Shown here: positions 26,811-34,319 of the stretch, piece after piece
Position numbering within the stretch: position 1 is the stretch's first letter
Layout: the number at the start of each line of letters is the position of its first letter
DNA from: Bifidobacterium sp. ESL0732
GTDB lineage: Bacteria; Actinomycetota; Actinomycetes; Actinomycetales; Bifidobacteriaceae
Direction of reading: 5' to 3'
Assembly (NCBI RefSeq): GCF_029395535.1
Contig: NZ_CP113920.1
Span: 62,001-126,000 of the forward strand
DNA length: 64,000 bases
The notes under the pieces: generated by a model
Seen by the model: the letters and a program-made list of their open reading frames with translations, nothing else
What the model was told of the DNA's origin: nothing
Database searches by the model: none
Program-made: the position numbers and the translations under genes

Positions 26811-28286
26811 TCAGTCTTTCTTGTCCGTCTTATCGGTGGCGGCCGCGTTGCCGGCGGCGTTGGCTGCGTGACTCGTGTCTGCATCGGCCTTGGCGGTACC
26901 GAAAAGTTCGGCGGTCTTGAGCTCGTTATTCATCACGCCCGCAAGCCGCTTGATGCCCAGCGTGATCTTGTCCGGCGTCGGATAGCAGAACGAAAGGCGC
27001 ATGTGGTGCGTGCCGCTGCCGTCGAGGTAGAAGCCGGTGCCGGCCACGTAGGCGACCTTCGCGGTGATGGCGCGAGGCAGCATTTCCTTGGAATTGAGGC
27101 CCTCGGGAATCTTCAGCCAGATGTAGAAGCCGCCCTTGGGCTTGTTCCACGAGCAATACGGCAGGTACTCCTTCAGCGCTGCGTCCATGGTGTCGCAACG
27201 TTCTTTGTACATGCCGCGGTACTGGCTGATCTGATGCTTCCAGTCGAAGTTATCGAGGTAGGTGGTGATGGTCATCTGGCTCATGTTTGGCGGGCAGAGG
27301 ATCGACGCCTCGTTGGCCAGGATGAGCTTCTTGCGGATTCCCGGAGGCGCCACGATCCACGCGATGCGCATGCCCGGCGCGATGATTTTGGAGAAGCTGG
27401 AAAGGTAGACCACGTTTTCAGCGTCCATCGAACGCAGCGCGGGGTAGGTCTGGCCGTTGAAGCCGAGCAGACCGTATGGGTTGTCTTCCACGATCAGAAC
27501 ATGGTATTTGCGCGCGATTTCGATGATGCGCGGGCGGCGTTCGACGCTCATGGTCACGCCTGCGGGGTTGTGGAAATTGGGGACGGTATAAAGGAACTTG
27601 ACCTTTTTGCCGGCCGCAAGTTGGGCCTTGATGGTCTCCTCGAACGATTCGGGGATAAGCCCGTCCTTGTCGGTCTGCGCGTTGACCACGTCGACCTGGA
27701 AGGACGAGAAGACGCCGAGCGCGCCGACGTAATTCGGCGCCTCGGTGATCACCACGTCGCCCGGGTCGCACATGATGCGCGTGACCAGGTCGATGGCGTT
27801 CTGCGAACCGTTGGAAATCACCACGTCGTCGGGCTGCACGTCTTTGATGCCTTCGAGCGCCATGATCTGCAGCACGTCTTCGCGCAGATGCGGGTCGCCT
27901 TGCGCCGAACCATACTGCCAAGCCACGTCACCCTTGTCGACGAGCATCTTGGCGATGAGCTGGGAAAGTTCCTTGAACGGCAGGTATTCGAGGTAGGGCA
28001 TGCCGCCTGCCAGCGAGACCACATCCGGACGCGAAGCGGTGGCGAAAAGCGCGCGGATCTCGGAGGCACGCATGTTGTCGGCGCGGGCCGCGTAGGAACC
28101 GTACCACGGGTCGCTGTTGAAGACCTTGGGCTTGGAGCTTTCGGAGGTTTTTGCACCGTTTGCGTTTTGGCCCGTTGCCTGTACTGGTGCCTTGATGTCG
28201 TCAGCTTTAGCGATGCCTGCCGTTGCCTTGGAAGCGTTGACTTTGCCTTCCTTCGGTTTCCCGGAATTGTTTTTGGTCTCAGACAT
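26811..28286 (-). CDS. PLP-dependent aminotransferase, fold type I (class I/II)
   Basis: A 491-residue cytoplasmic aminotransferase. Start ATG 28286 follows GAAGGAAGGG; the first ~60 residues are Lys/Ala/Ser-rich and disordered. The catalytic core shows ALFATASRPDVVSLAGGMP, the PLP-phosphate region SNGSQNAIDL, TEAPNYVGAL, PNFHNPAGVTMS, EDNPYG and the PLP lysine in YLSSFSKIIAPGMRIAW. This resembles the 2-aminoadipate/aromatic (LysN, AroH) group. A C-terminal Ala/Asp/Lys tail extends past the domain. Co-transcribed with the Ddl-like ligase, which suggests amino-acid supply for that ligase or D-/branched amino-acid metabolism; this is inference. Confidence 0.88.
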   Translation of the reverse strand: MSETKNNSGKPKEGKVNASKATAGIAKADDIKAPVQATGQNANGAKTSESSKPKVFNSDPWYGSYAARADNMRASEIRALFATASRPDVVSLAGGMPYLEYLPFKELSQLIAKMLVDKGDVAWQYGSAQGDPHLREDVLQIMALEGIKDVQPDDVVISNGSQNAIDLVTRIMCDPGDVVITEAPNYVGALGVFSSFQVDVVNAQTDKDGLIPESFEETIKAQLAAGKKVKFLYTVPNFHNPAGVTMSVERRPRIIEIARKYHVLIVEDNPYGLLGFNGQTYPALRSMDAENVVYLSSFSKIIAPGMRIAWIVAPPGIRKKLILANEASILCPPNMSQMTITTYLDNFDWKHQISQYRGMYKERCDTMDAALKEYLPYCSWNKPKGGFYIWLKIPEGLNSKEMLPRAITAKVAYVAGTGFYLDGSGTHHMRLSFCYPTPDKITLGIKRLAGVMNNELKTAELFGTAKADADTSHAANAAGNAAATDKTDKKD

Positions 28287-28527
28287 CAACCCATCCCTTC
28301 CTTCGGTTGCGGCCCTGCCTGAAACGAGTGCCGCTTTCCAAACATATTTCGCGTGTTTAAAGAATATAAGAGAAGACTCTAGTCCCTATCCGTCGCCGCG
28401 CAATTGCCAACGAAAAAACAGCACCGCTTCAACACGCTTCCGGTGATTCGCTACGGTGACGGTACTGTTTTTGAAGTTGGGTCAGTTTCCGACAATAATA
28501 TTATTTAGACATCTGTCACTATTGCTG

Positions 28528-28610
28528 ATGTAGGATTATCGATGTTCCTAATGTCAGATTATTGATGTCTCTAATGTAGGATTGTCGATACTTCTAATGT
28601 CGGATTGTGG
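28528..28610. repeat. 23-bp periodic direct repeats, locus 2 (three full units and one partial)
   Basis: Units start at 28528, 28551, 28574 and 28597 (exact 23-bp spacing): ATGTAGGATTATCGATGTTC, then ATGTCAGATTATTGATGTCT, ATGTAGGATTGTCGATACTT and ATGTCGGATTGTGG. The units alternate A-GG / C-AG at positions 5-7. The array ends at the start of the relic coding sequence. Confidence 0.8.
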
Positions 28611-28740
28611 AGGTCAAGGCTTCCGGTGATTTCCGAGGGCGACAGGGCAAGATTTTGACGGACATTGGCGACGCTCTGGATATTCCGGATTCCAACCGAC
28701 TTATCGTTTATCGTGGTGACGAATCGCAGATGGTGCGCAG
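28607..28740 (+). pseudogene. Relic of a DUF4143/AAA-type ATPase C-terminus (probable)
   Basis: Read in frame from 28607 the sequence gives VEVKASGDFRGRQG, DIGDALDIPDSNRL and IVYRGDE. This resembles the E-V-K-A core and closing strand of DUF4143-type ATPases (compare VVPIEVKAGTNLSAAS in the intact gene at 11500-12813). There is no start, no ATPase part, and the frame runs on without a natural stop. It abuts the 23-bp array directly. The family identification is tentative. Confidence 0.35.
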
Positions 28741-28755
28741 GCTCAGGCTCGTCCC

Positions 28756-28929
28756 TCACCCTCGAACCGTACGTAATCTTGGGCGGCGACGAGCCTTAGC
28801 CTCTGCGAAAATCTTGTTGAAGAAGTCGCGGGTCTCGTCTGGTGTCTTGCAGACGGTATCAGTGCGGATGTCACCGCCTTCAGCGGAACGAGTGACGAAT
28901 TCCTGTACGTATTCGCGGATTTTTAGCAT
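28756..28929 (-). CDS. Small ORF of unknown function directly after the LPFTG surface-protein gene
   Basis: A 57-codon ORF starts 7 bp after the surface-protein stop codon: MLKIREYVQEFVTRSAEGGD, then a Thr/Cys segment, DFFNKIFAEAK and a very basic end (ARRRPRLRTVRG). It has no good Shine-Dalgarno, but reinitiation after the upstream stop is possible. It could be a real short basic protein or a relic; no family was recognised. Confidence 0.3.
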   Translation of the reverse strand: MLKIREYVQEFVTRSAEGGDIRTDTVCKTPDETRDFFNKIFAEAKARRRPRLRTVRG

Positions 28930-28936
28930 AGCTGTC

Positions 28937-31900
28937 TCAGCGACGAGTGGCTTGGCGGTTGCGGGCGCGGCGGGCGGCGGCGGCCAGGGCGAGGGCGAGG
29001 ACTGCGCCGGCAGCGATCAGCAGACCTCGCAAAATCTGCTGACGGGTAAGACCCGTGAAGGGCAGCGCGGAAAGCGGAGTCGGGAACGTAAAATTGAAGC
29101 CATCAACAACGTATGCCCCCGCTGGTTTTGTGCTTGCGGCGCGTGAAGCGAGGTCACTTGTGCTTCCTCGCCATGCCGGATTGGTCAGGCCGCTTTTGTC
29201 GACCCATCTGCCAGTTTCCGTGACATCTGAAAATGCCTTGTTGCCGGTGGTGTTAGTGAGTGTGGTTTTCTTGCCGAGGCGGAGGGCTTTGAGGTTTATC
29301 GGCATCATCCCGTCCATGCTGCCTCCGGCCTTGCTGGTGTCCCAGTTGTTGAGGTCGAGTGTGTTGAGGGTGGGGTTGTGTCCGAAGAGCCATTGCATGT
29401 CGGTGACATTGTGGGTGTCCCAACCGCTGACGTCGAGGCTGGCGAGGTTGGTGACGTTGAACGCGCCGCCCATGTTGGTGACCTTGCTGGTGTCGAAGCC
29501 TTTGAGCCCGGTGATGGAGGTGAGTGCCGGGTCTTCCCAGAACATGCCGTACATGTCGGTGTTGCCGGCGGTGGAGAGGTTGGTGACGTCGATGGTCTTG
29601 ACTTTGGGTAGCCTGCCGAACAGGAAACGACCGCCTGCGTATGTGGTTTCGCCGGTGTTGGGAGCGAGGTTGACGCCGGGTTGCACAGTGGCCGTGGTAA
29701 CGCTGTCGTCGGCCCAGGGAACTCCTGTGACGCGGGTGGTTCCTGCAGGGTGGTTGGGTACGGTGCCTCTGTCGAGGCTGAGGGTGCATTCGGCGTTGGC
29801 GGTGCCTTCGCCGGTGAGTGTCTCGCTCCAGGTGAGCGTGCCCCAAGTGTGTGTGCCGGGCTGGGTACAGGTGGTCGGGAACGTGTAGCTGCCGACGACG
29901 TATTCGCCGATCGGGTTGTCGGTCGCAGCGCGTGTGGCCAGTTGAGCGGTGCTGCCGCTCCACGCCGGGTCGAGGCTCCAGGCCGGGCCGTGGCTTCCGC
30001 TCTTGTCGATCCATGTTCCGGTTTGTGTGACGTCTGAAAATGCCTTGTTGCCGGTGTCGTTGGCGAGTTTGGTTTTCTTTCCGAGGCGTAGTGCGTTCAA
30101 ATTGATGGGTAGCATTCCGTACATGCTGGTGACATTGCTGGTGTCCCAGTTGTTGAGGTCGAGTGTGGTGATGGGGTTATGTCCGAAGAGCCATTGCATG
30201 TCGGTGACGTTGTGGGTGTCCCATCCGCTGACGTCGAGGCTGACGAGGTTGGTGACGTTGAACGTGCCGTTCATGTTGGTGACTTTGCTCGTGTCGAAGT
30301 TCTTCAGCCCCGTGATTGTGGTAAGCGCCGGGTCTTCCCAGAACATGCCGAACATGCTGGTGTTGCCGGCAGTGGAGAGGTTGGTGACGTCGATGGTCTT
30401 GACTTTGGGCAGTCTGCCGAAGAGGAAGGCACCGCCGGCGTATGTGGTTTCGCCGGTGTTGGGGGCGAGTTTGACACCGGGCTTGACGGTGGCCTTGGTG
30501 ACGCTGTCGTCACTCCAGGGGACCCCTGTGACGCGGGTGGTTCCTGCGGAGTTGTTGGGTACGGTGCCTCTGTCGAGGCTGAGGGTGCATTCGGCATTGG
30601 CGCCTTCGCCGCTGAGCGTCTCGCTCCAGGTGAGGGTGCCCCAGGTGTGTGTGCCGGGTTGGGTGCAGGCGGTCGGGAACGTGTAGCTGCCGACGACGTA
30701 TTCGCCGATCGGGTTGTCGGTCGCAGCGCGTGTGGCCAGTTGAGCGGTGCTGCCGCTCCACGCCGGGTCGAGGCTCCAGGCCGGGCCGTGGCTACCGCTC
30801 TTATCAACCCATGTGCCAGCCTGTACGACATTGGTGAAGGCCCCGTTGATGAGCTTGGTCTTTTTGCCTAGTCTCAGCGCCTTCAGGTTCGGCGGCAGCA
30901 TGCCGTTCATGCTGGAAACTCTGCTGGTGTCCCAGCCGTTGAGATCAAGCGTAATAAGGCTGGTGTCGTTGAAGAACATGTTGCCCATTTCGGTCACCTT
31001 GCGGGTGTCCCAGCCGTTGAGGTCGAGGGCGGTGAGATTGAGGTTGTTGGCGAATATGTTGCCCATGTCGGTGACGTTGTGGGTGTCCCAGCTGCTGATG
31101 TCGAGGTTGACGAGGTTGGTGACGTTGAACGTGCCGTTCATGTTGGTGACTTTGCTCGTGTCGAAGTTCTGCAGCCCGGTGATTGTGGTAAGCGCCGGGT
31201 CTTCCCAGAACATGCCGAACATGCTGGTGTTGCCGGCAGTGGAGAGGTTGGTGACGTCGATGGTCTTGACTTTGGGCAGTCTGCCGAAGAGGAAGGCACC
31301 GCCGGCGTATGTGGTTTCGCCGGTGTTGGGGGCGAGTTTGACACCGGGCTTGACGGTGGCCTTGGTGACGCTGTCGTCACTCCAAGGGACCCCTGTGGTC
31401 GTGGTGTTGCCCGCGGAGTTTTCGGGTACGGTGCCGCTTTCGAGTGTGAGCACACATTCCGTGTTCTCGTCCTCGCCTTCGAGCGTTTCGCTCCAGGTGA
31501 GGGTGCCCCAGGTGTGTGTGCCGGGTTGGGTGCAGGCGGTCGGGAACGTGTAGCTGCCGACGACGTATTCGCCGATCGGGTTGTCAGTCGCCGCGCGTGC
31601 GGCCAGTTGGGCGGTGCTGCCGCTCCAGGACGGGTTGAGGCTGTTAGGAGGGTTGTGGCTCCCACTTTTGTCGATCCAAGTGCCGGACTGGGCCACGTGG
31701 CCGAACGCGGCGTTGTTGATGGCGTTCTTAAGTATGGTCTTCTTGCCCAACCTGAGCGCTTTCAGATTTGGCGGCAGCATGCCGTTCATGCTGGAAACTC
31801 TGCTGGTGTCCCAGCCGTTGAGATCAAGCGTAATAAGGCTGGTGTCGTTGAAGAACATGTTGCCCATTTCGGTCACCTTGCGGGTGTCCCAGCCGTTGAG

Positions 31901-33844
31901 ATTAAGAGTGGTAAGGCTGGTGTCGTTGGCGAAGAGGCTGCCTACGTCGGTGGCCTTGCTTGTGTCCCAGGTCGACAGGTCGATGCTGGCAAGATTGGTG
32001 GTGTTGAACACGCCGATCATGTTGGTAACGCGAGTGGTGTCGAACGTTCTGAGTCCGTCAATCCGCTCGAGCTTAGGGTTTAAGTAGAACATGCCAAACA
32101 GGTCCGTGGAACCGGTAGTGGTGAGTTTGCTGACATCAGCGGTCTTTAGGTCGGGCAACGTGCTGACTAGCAGACGGCCGCCGGTCGGCGCGAGTTTTAC
32201 GCCTTCTTTTACCTCTGCGCTTGTTACCCTGACGTCGCCGCTCCACGGCCAGCCTGGGGTTTCGGGGGTTCCTGCATGGTCGGGCGCGACGCCGCTGGTG
32301 AAGGTGAGAGCGCATTGAGTCAGCTCGTCGTCTGGTGCCTCTTGCCAGTTGAGAGTGTTGCCATTTTCGGTCCAGTGATGTTGTCCGGCTTTCGGACACA
32401 CGAGTCCCGAGCCCGTGTACATATCGGCTTGGGGTATGTTTTCGGGGATATCGAGGCCAGGGTTGCCAATAGTTTTTAGCTTGGTACATCCGTCGAAGAT
32501 GTGATCGATGTAGATGACACGGCTAGTGTTCCAGTTGGTCAGATTAAGGGTGGGTAGATTGGAGGAATCCCAGAACATGTAGCTTATGTTGATTATGTTA
32601 CGGGTATCCCAGTTTTCAAGACCGTCAATCCTTATTAGATTCGGATCCTTCCAGAACATGTTGCTCACATTGTCGGTATCGGTGACATCCAAATGAGACA
32701 CATCCGCAGTCGTCAGTGCGGGAAGGTTTCCGAAGAGGTATGTGCCGCTCTGCCCGGGAGCGAGTTTTACGCCTGAATTGACGGTGGCGGTGATGACATT
32801 GTCGCTGGTCCACGGGACTCCCGTGTTGGTATCCGTGCCTGAGTTTTTGGGTGCTATACCGCTGGTGAGGGTGAGGGTGCATTCGGTCAGTGCCTCGTTC
32901 GGGGTCTCTTGCCAGTTGAGGGTGTTACCGTTTTTGCTCCAGTGGTGACGGCCTGCTTTGCTGCACACGAGTCCTGAACCCGTATACATGTTGGTTTGTG
33001 GATCGGTAGTTTCGGGGACATCGAGTCCAGGATTACCGATGGTTTTGAGATTGGTGCATCCGTCGAATATGTAATTAATATAAGTAACGTTGCTGGTATC
33101 CCAGCTAGTTAGATTGAGCGCTGAAAGACTTGTGCAATCTCGGAACATGAAGCTTATGTTGGTGGCATTGCTCATGTTCCATGTGTTGAGTCCGTCGATT
33201 TTTATTAGGTTGGGATCATTCCAGAACATATTGCAGAAATTCTGGGCATCCGTAACGTCTAAATGGGTGACATCGACGGTTGTCAGATTGGGAATATTGC
33301 CGAACAGATATAAGCCGCTGCTGCCGGATGAGAGCTTCACACCCGAATTGACATAGACTGAGGTGATGTTGTGGCTAGTCCATGGAACTCCCGTGTTGGC
33401 ATCTGAACCTGCATGGTTTGGCACCGAGCCAGAGATCAATGTCAGTCGACACCCATCACTGATGGAGGTTTCACTCCAAGTTAGTGTTTCCCACGGATGC
33501 TCGCCAGGTTGCGTGCAGGTACCGTCTTGCGGCCTAACGGTATTTTTTGTAGAAGTGCCTTTAGCCGATGATTCCTTACTATCAGGTTTAGAAGCATCAA
33601 CGGCTACAGGTGTTGTGCCTGACGCTGGGGGTATTGCTTTTGGCTGTTTTGAAGTATTTTTGCTGCTTTGTTCGGATTCCGAAGTCTGCTGAGCTGTCAG
33701 ATTTTCAGAAATTGACGACTGGGGAGTGCTCGATTGCACGTCTGCGACGCCGGTTTCCGGCGCGGGGGCATTGGCGGACAGCAGCGCGAGTGCGGTAAAC
33801 AGAACCGCAATCTTGCTTGTAATTCCACCGCGTCGCAACATCAT
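28937..33844 (-). CDS. Large modular BspA-like (DUF285) LPFTG-anchored surface protein
   Basis: A 1635-residue secreted protein. Start ATG 33844 (MMLRRGGITSK) follows GAAGAGGTG; a signal peptide covers about residues 1-30, then a Ser/Thr/Lys-rich linker to ~95. Six modules follow, each opening with a Cys-x-(Q/K)-(P/A)-G-x-H-x-W...LTW/LNW-x-E element and a second Cys, then DUF285 repeats (VTNM, LDLNGWDTS, MFW). Modules 4-6 are near-identical at DNA level with a period of roughly 800-870 bp. The C-terminus has LPFTG at 1594-1598, a hydrophobic helix and an Arg-rich tail for sortase. The paired cysteines at each module entrance may form disulfides, which could use the DsbA-like proteins encoded at 49.7-51.9 kb. 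A probable adhesin; ligand unknown. Confidence 0.88.
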   Translation of the reverse strand: MMLRRGGITSKIAVLFTALALLSANAPAPETGVADVQSSTPQSSISENLTAQQTSESEQSSKNTSKQPKAIPPASGTTPVAVDASKPDSKESSAKGTSTKNTVRPQDGTCTQPGEHPWETLTWSETSISDGCRLTLISGSVPNHAGSDANTGVPWTSHNITSVYVNSGVKLSSGSSGLYLFGNIPNLTTVDVTHLDVTDAQNFCNMFWNDPNLIKIDGLNTWNMSNATNISFMFRDCTSLSALNLTSWDTSNVTYINYIFDGCTNLKTIGNPGLDVPETTDPQTNMYTGSGLVCSKAGRHHWSKNGNTLNWQETPNEALTECTLTLTSGIAPKNSGTDTNTGVPWTSDNVITATVNSGVKLAPGQSGTYLFGNLPALTTADVSHLDVTDTDNVSNMFWKDPNLIRIDGLENWDTRNIINISYMFWDSSNLPTLNLTNWNTSRVIYIDHIFDGCTKLKTIGNPGLDIPENIPQADMYTGSGLVCPKAGQHHWTENGNTLNWQEAPDDELTQCALTFTSGVAPDHAGTPETPGWPWSGDVRVTSAEVKEGVKLAPTGGRLLVSTLPDLKTADVSKLTTTGSTDLFGMFYLNPKLERIDGLRTFDTTRVTNMIGVFNTTNLASIDLSTWDTSKATDVGSLFANDTSLTTLNLNGWDTRKVTEMGNMFFNDTSLITLDLNGWDTSRVSSMNGMLPPNLKALRLGKKTILKNAINNAAFGHVAQSGTWIDKSGSHNPPNSLNPSWSGSTAQLAARAATDNPIGEYVVGSYTFPTACTQPGTHTWGTLTWSETLEGEDENTECVLTLESGTVPENSAGNTTTTGVPWSDDSVTKATVKPGVKLAPNTGETTYAGGAFLFGRLPKVKTIDVTNLSTAGNTSMFGMFWEDPALTTITGLQNFDTSKVTNMNGTFNVTNLVNLDISSWDTHNVTDMGNIFANNLNLTALDLNGWDTRKVTEMGNMFFNDTSLITLDLNGWDTSRVSSMNGMLPPNLKALRLGKKTKLINGAFTNVVQAGTWVDKSGSHGPAWSLDPAWSGSTAQLATRAATDNPIGEYVVGSYTFPTACTQPGTHTWGTLTWSETLSGEGANAECTLSLDRGTVPNNSAGTTRVTGVPWSDDSVTKATVKPGVKLAPNTGETTYAGGAFLFGRLPKVKTIDVTNLSTAGNTSMFGMFWEDPALTTITGLKNFDTSKVTNMNGTFNVTNLVSLDVSGWDTHNVTDMQWLFGHNPITTLDLNNWDTSNVTSMYGMLPINLNALRLGKKTKLANDTGNKAFSDVTQTGTWIDKSGSHGPAWSLDPAWSGSTAQLATRAATDNPIGEYVVGSYTFPTTCTQPGTHTWGTLTWSETLTGEGTANAECTLSLDRGTVPNHPAGTTRVTGVPWADDSVTTATVQPGVNLAPNTGETTYAGGRFLFGRLPKVKTIDVTNLSTAGNTDMYGMFWEDPALTSITGLKGFDTSKVTNMGGAFNVTNLASLDVSGWDTHNVTDMQWLFGHNPTLNTLDLNNWDTSKAGGSMDGMMPINLKALRLGKKTTLTNTTGNKAFSDVTETGRWVDKSGLTNPAWRGSTSDLASRAASTKPAGAYVVDGFNFTFPTPLSALPFTGLTRQQILRGLLIAAGAVLALALAAAARRARNRQATRR
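29875..31600. repeat. Long internal direct repeats of the surface-protein gene
   Basis: Near-identical copies of the module boundary (GTCGGGAACGTGTAGCTG and following ~60 bp) occur at about 29875, 30672 and 31539. A ~120-bp block around 30900-31020 recurs at about 31790-31910. Copies this similar can recombine, so module number is expected to vary between strains. Confidence 0.8.
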
Positions 33845-34319
33845 CAACACACCTCTTCGTAAAGCCACATCCAACACTGCACCTAACAAACCATACAAAT
33901 TCAAGAATAACGTTTCTGCGGTACAAACATGTCTTACGCCAAGGAATCATCACAATATGCTTCAGCGTGCTTTCTAGATGCTACGGATTAAGAACCAACC
34001 GTGCCCCCGATTCGGAAGAACCGGGGACACGATATCAGTATCGCCGTGCCGTATAGACACCGCCTATTACTAGGTTACCAAAGGATTGGCGGAAAAAGCA
34101 AAACGTCGAATAGGCTTTTGAAGTGTGGCGCGCCCTTGTCGGCGGGTGGCGGATTTGAGCGTCCCAGAGCCCACTACGTCAGTGATTTGAAAATTGCTAT
34201 GTCATGATTGTGGAGATTTCTATGTCAGTGATTTGAAATTTATAAGTCATGATTAATGATAATTGGTCGGAAATATTAAAGTCCATGCAATGCACGTGCC
34301 GCGCGCCCGCGTCGCTCTC
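33845..34319. other. Intergenic region upstream of the large surface-protein gene
   Basis: About 475 bp with no supported gene. Bases 33860-33960 hold the AT-rich promoter area of the surface-protein gene. GTGCCCCCG (34001) can pair with CGGGGACAC (34022) with one mismatch. The 3' part holds the third 23-bp array, followed by 60 bp to the next stop codon. Confidence 0.5.
34175..34260. repeat. 23-bp periodic direct repeats, locus 3 (three full units and one partial)
   Basis: Units start at 34175, 34198, 34221 and 34244 (exact 23 bp). Units 1 and 3 share TA(C/T)GTCAGTGATTTGAAA; units 2 and 4 share (T/A)A(T/G)GTCATGATT. Alternation of two unit types echoes locus 2. Together loci 2 and 3 bracket the large surface-protein gene. 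Confidence 0.8.

Larger units (their letters stand above)
28287..28755. other. Intergenic region with 23-bp repeats and relic coding sequence
   Basis: This stretch carries the promoter of the aminotransferase operon (28290-28400), an AT-rich segment (28480-28527), the 23-bp array and a probable C-terminal gene fragment. No complete gene is visible. Confidence 0.5.

Noticed and set aside
26868..28322. 484-residue plus-strand ORF opposite the aminotransferase
   Set aside because: Antisense shadow; the minus-strand product has intact PLP motifs and an RBS.
34003..34030. Intrinsic terminator in the gap upstream of the surface-protein gene
   Set aside because: The stem has a mismatch, no T-run follows on either strand, and no gene ends next to it.
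28528..34260. Composite transposon carrying the surface-protein gene
   Set aside because: No transposase gene, no inverted terminal repeats and no target duplication are visible; only similarly spaced direct arrays. Kept as a hypothesis, not as a mobile-element call.
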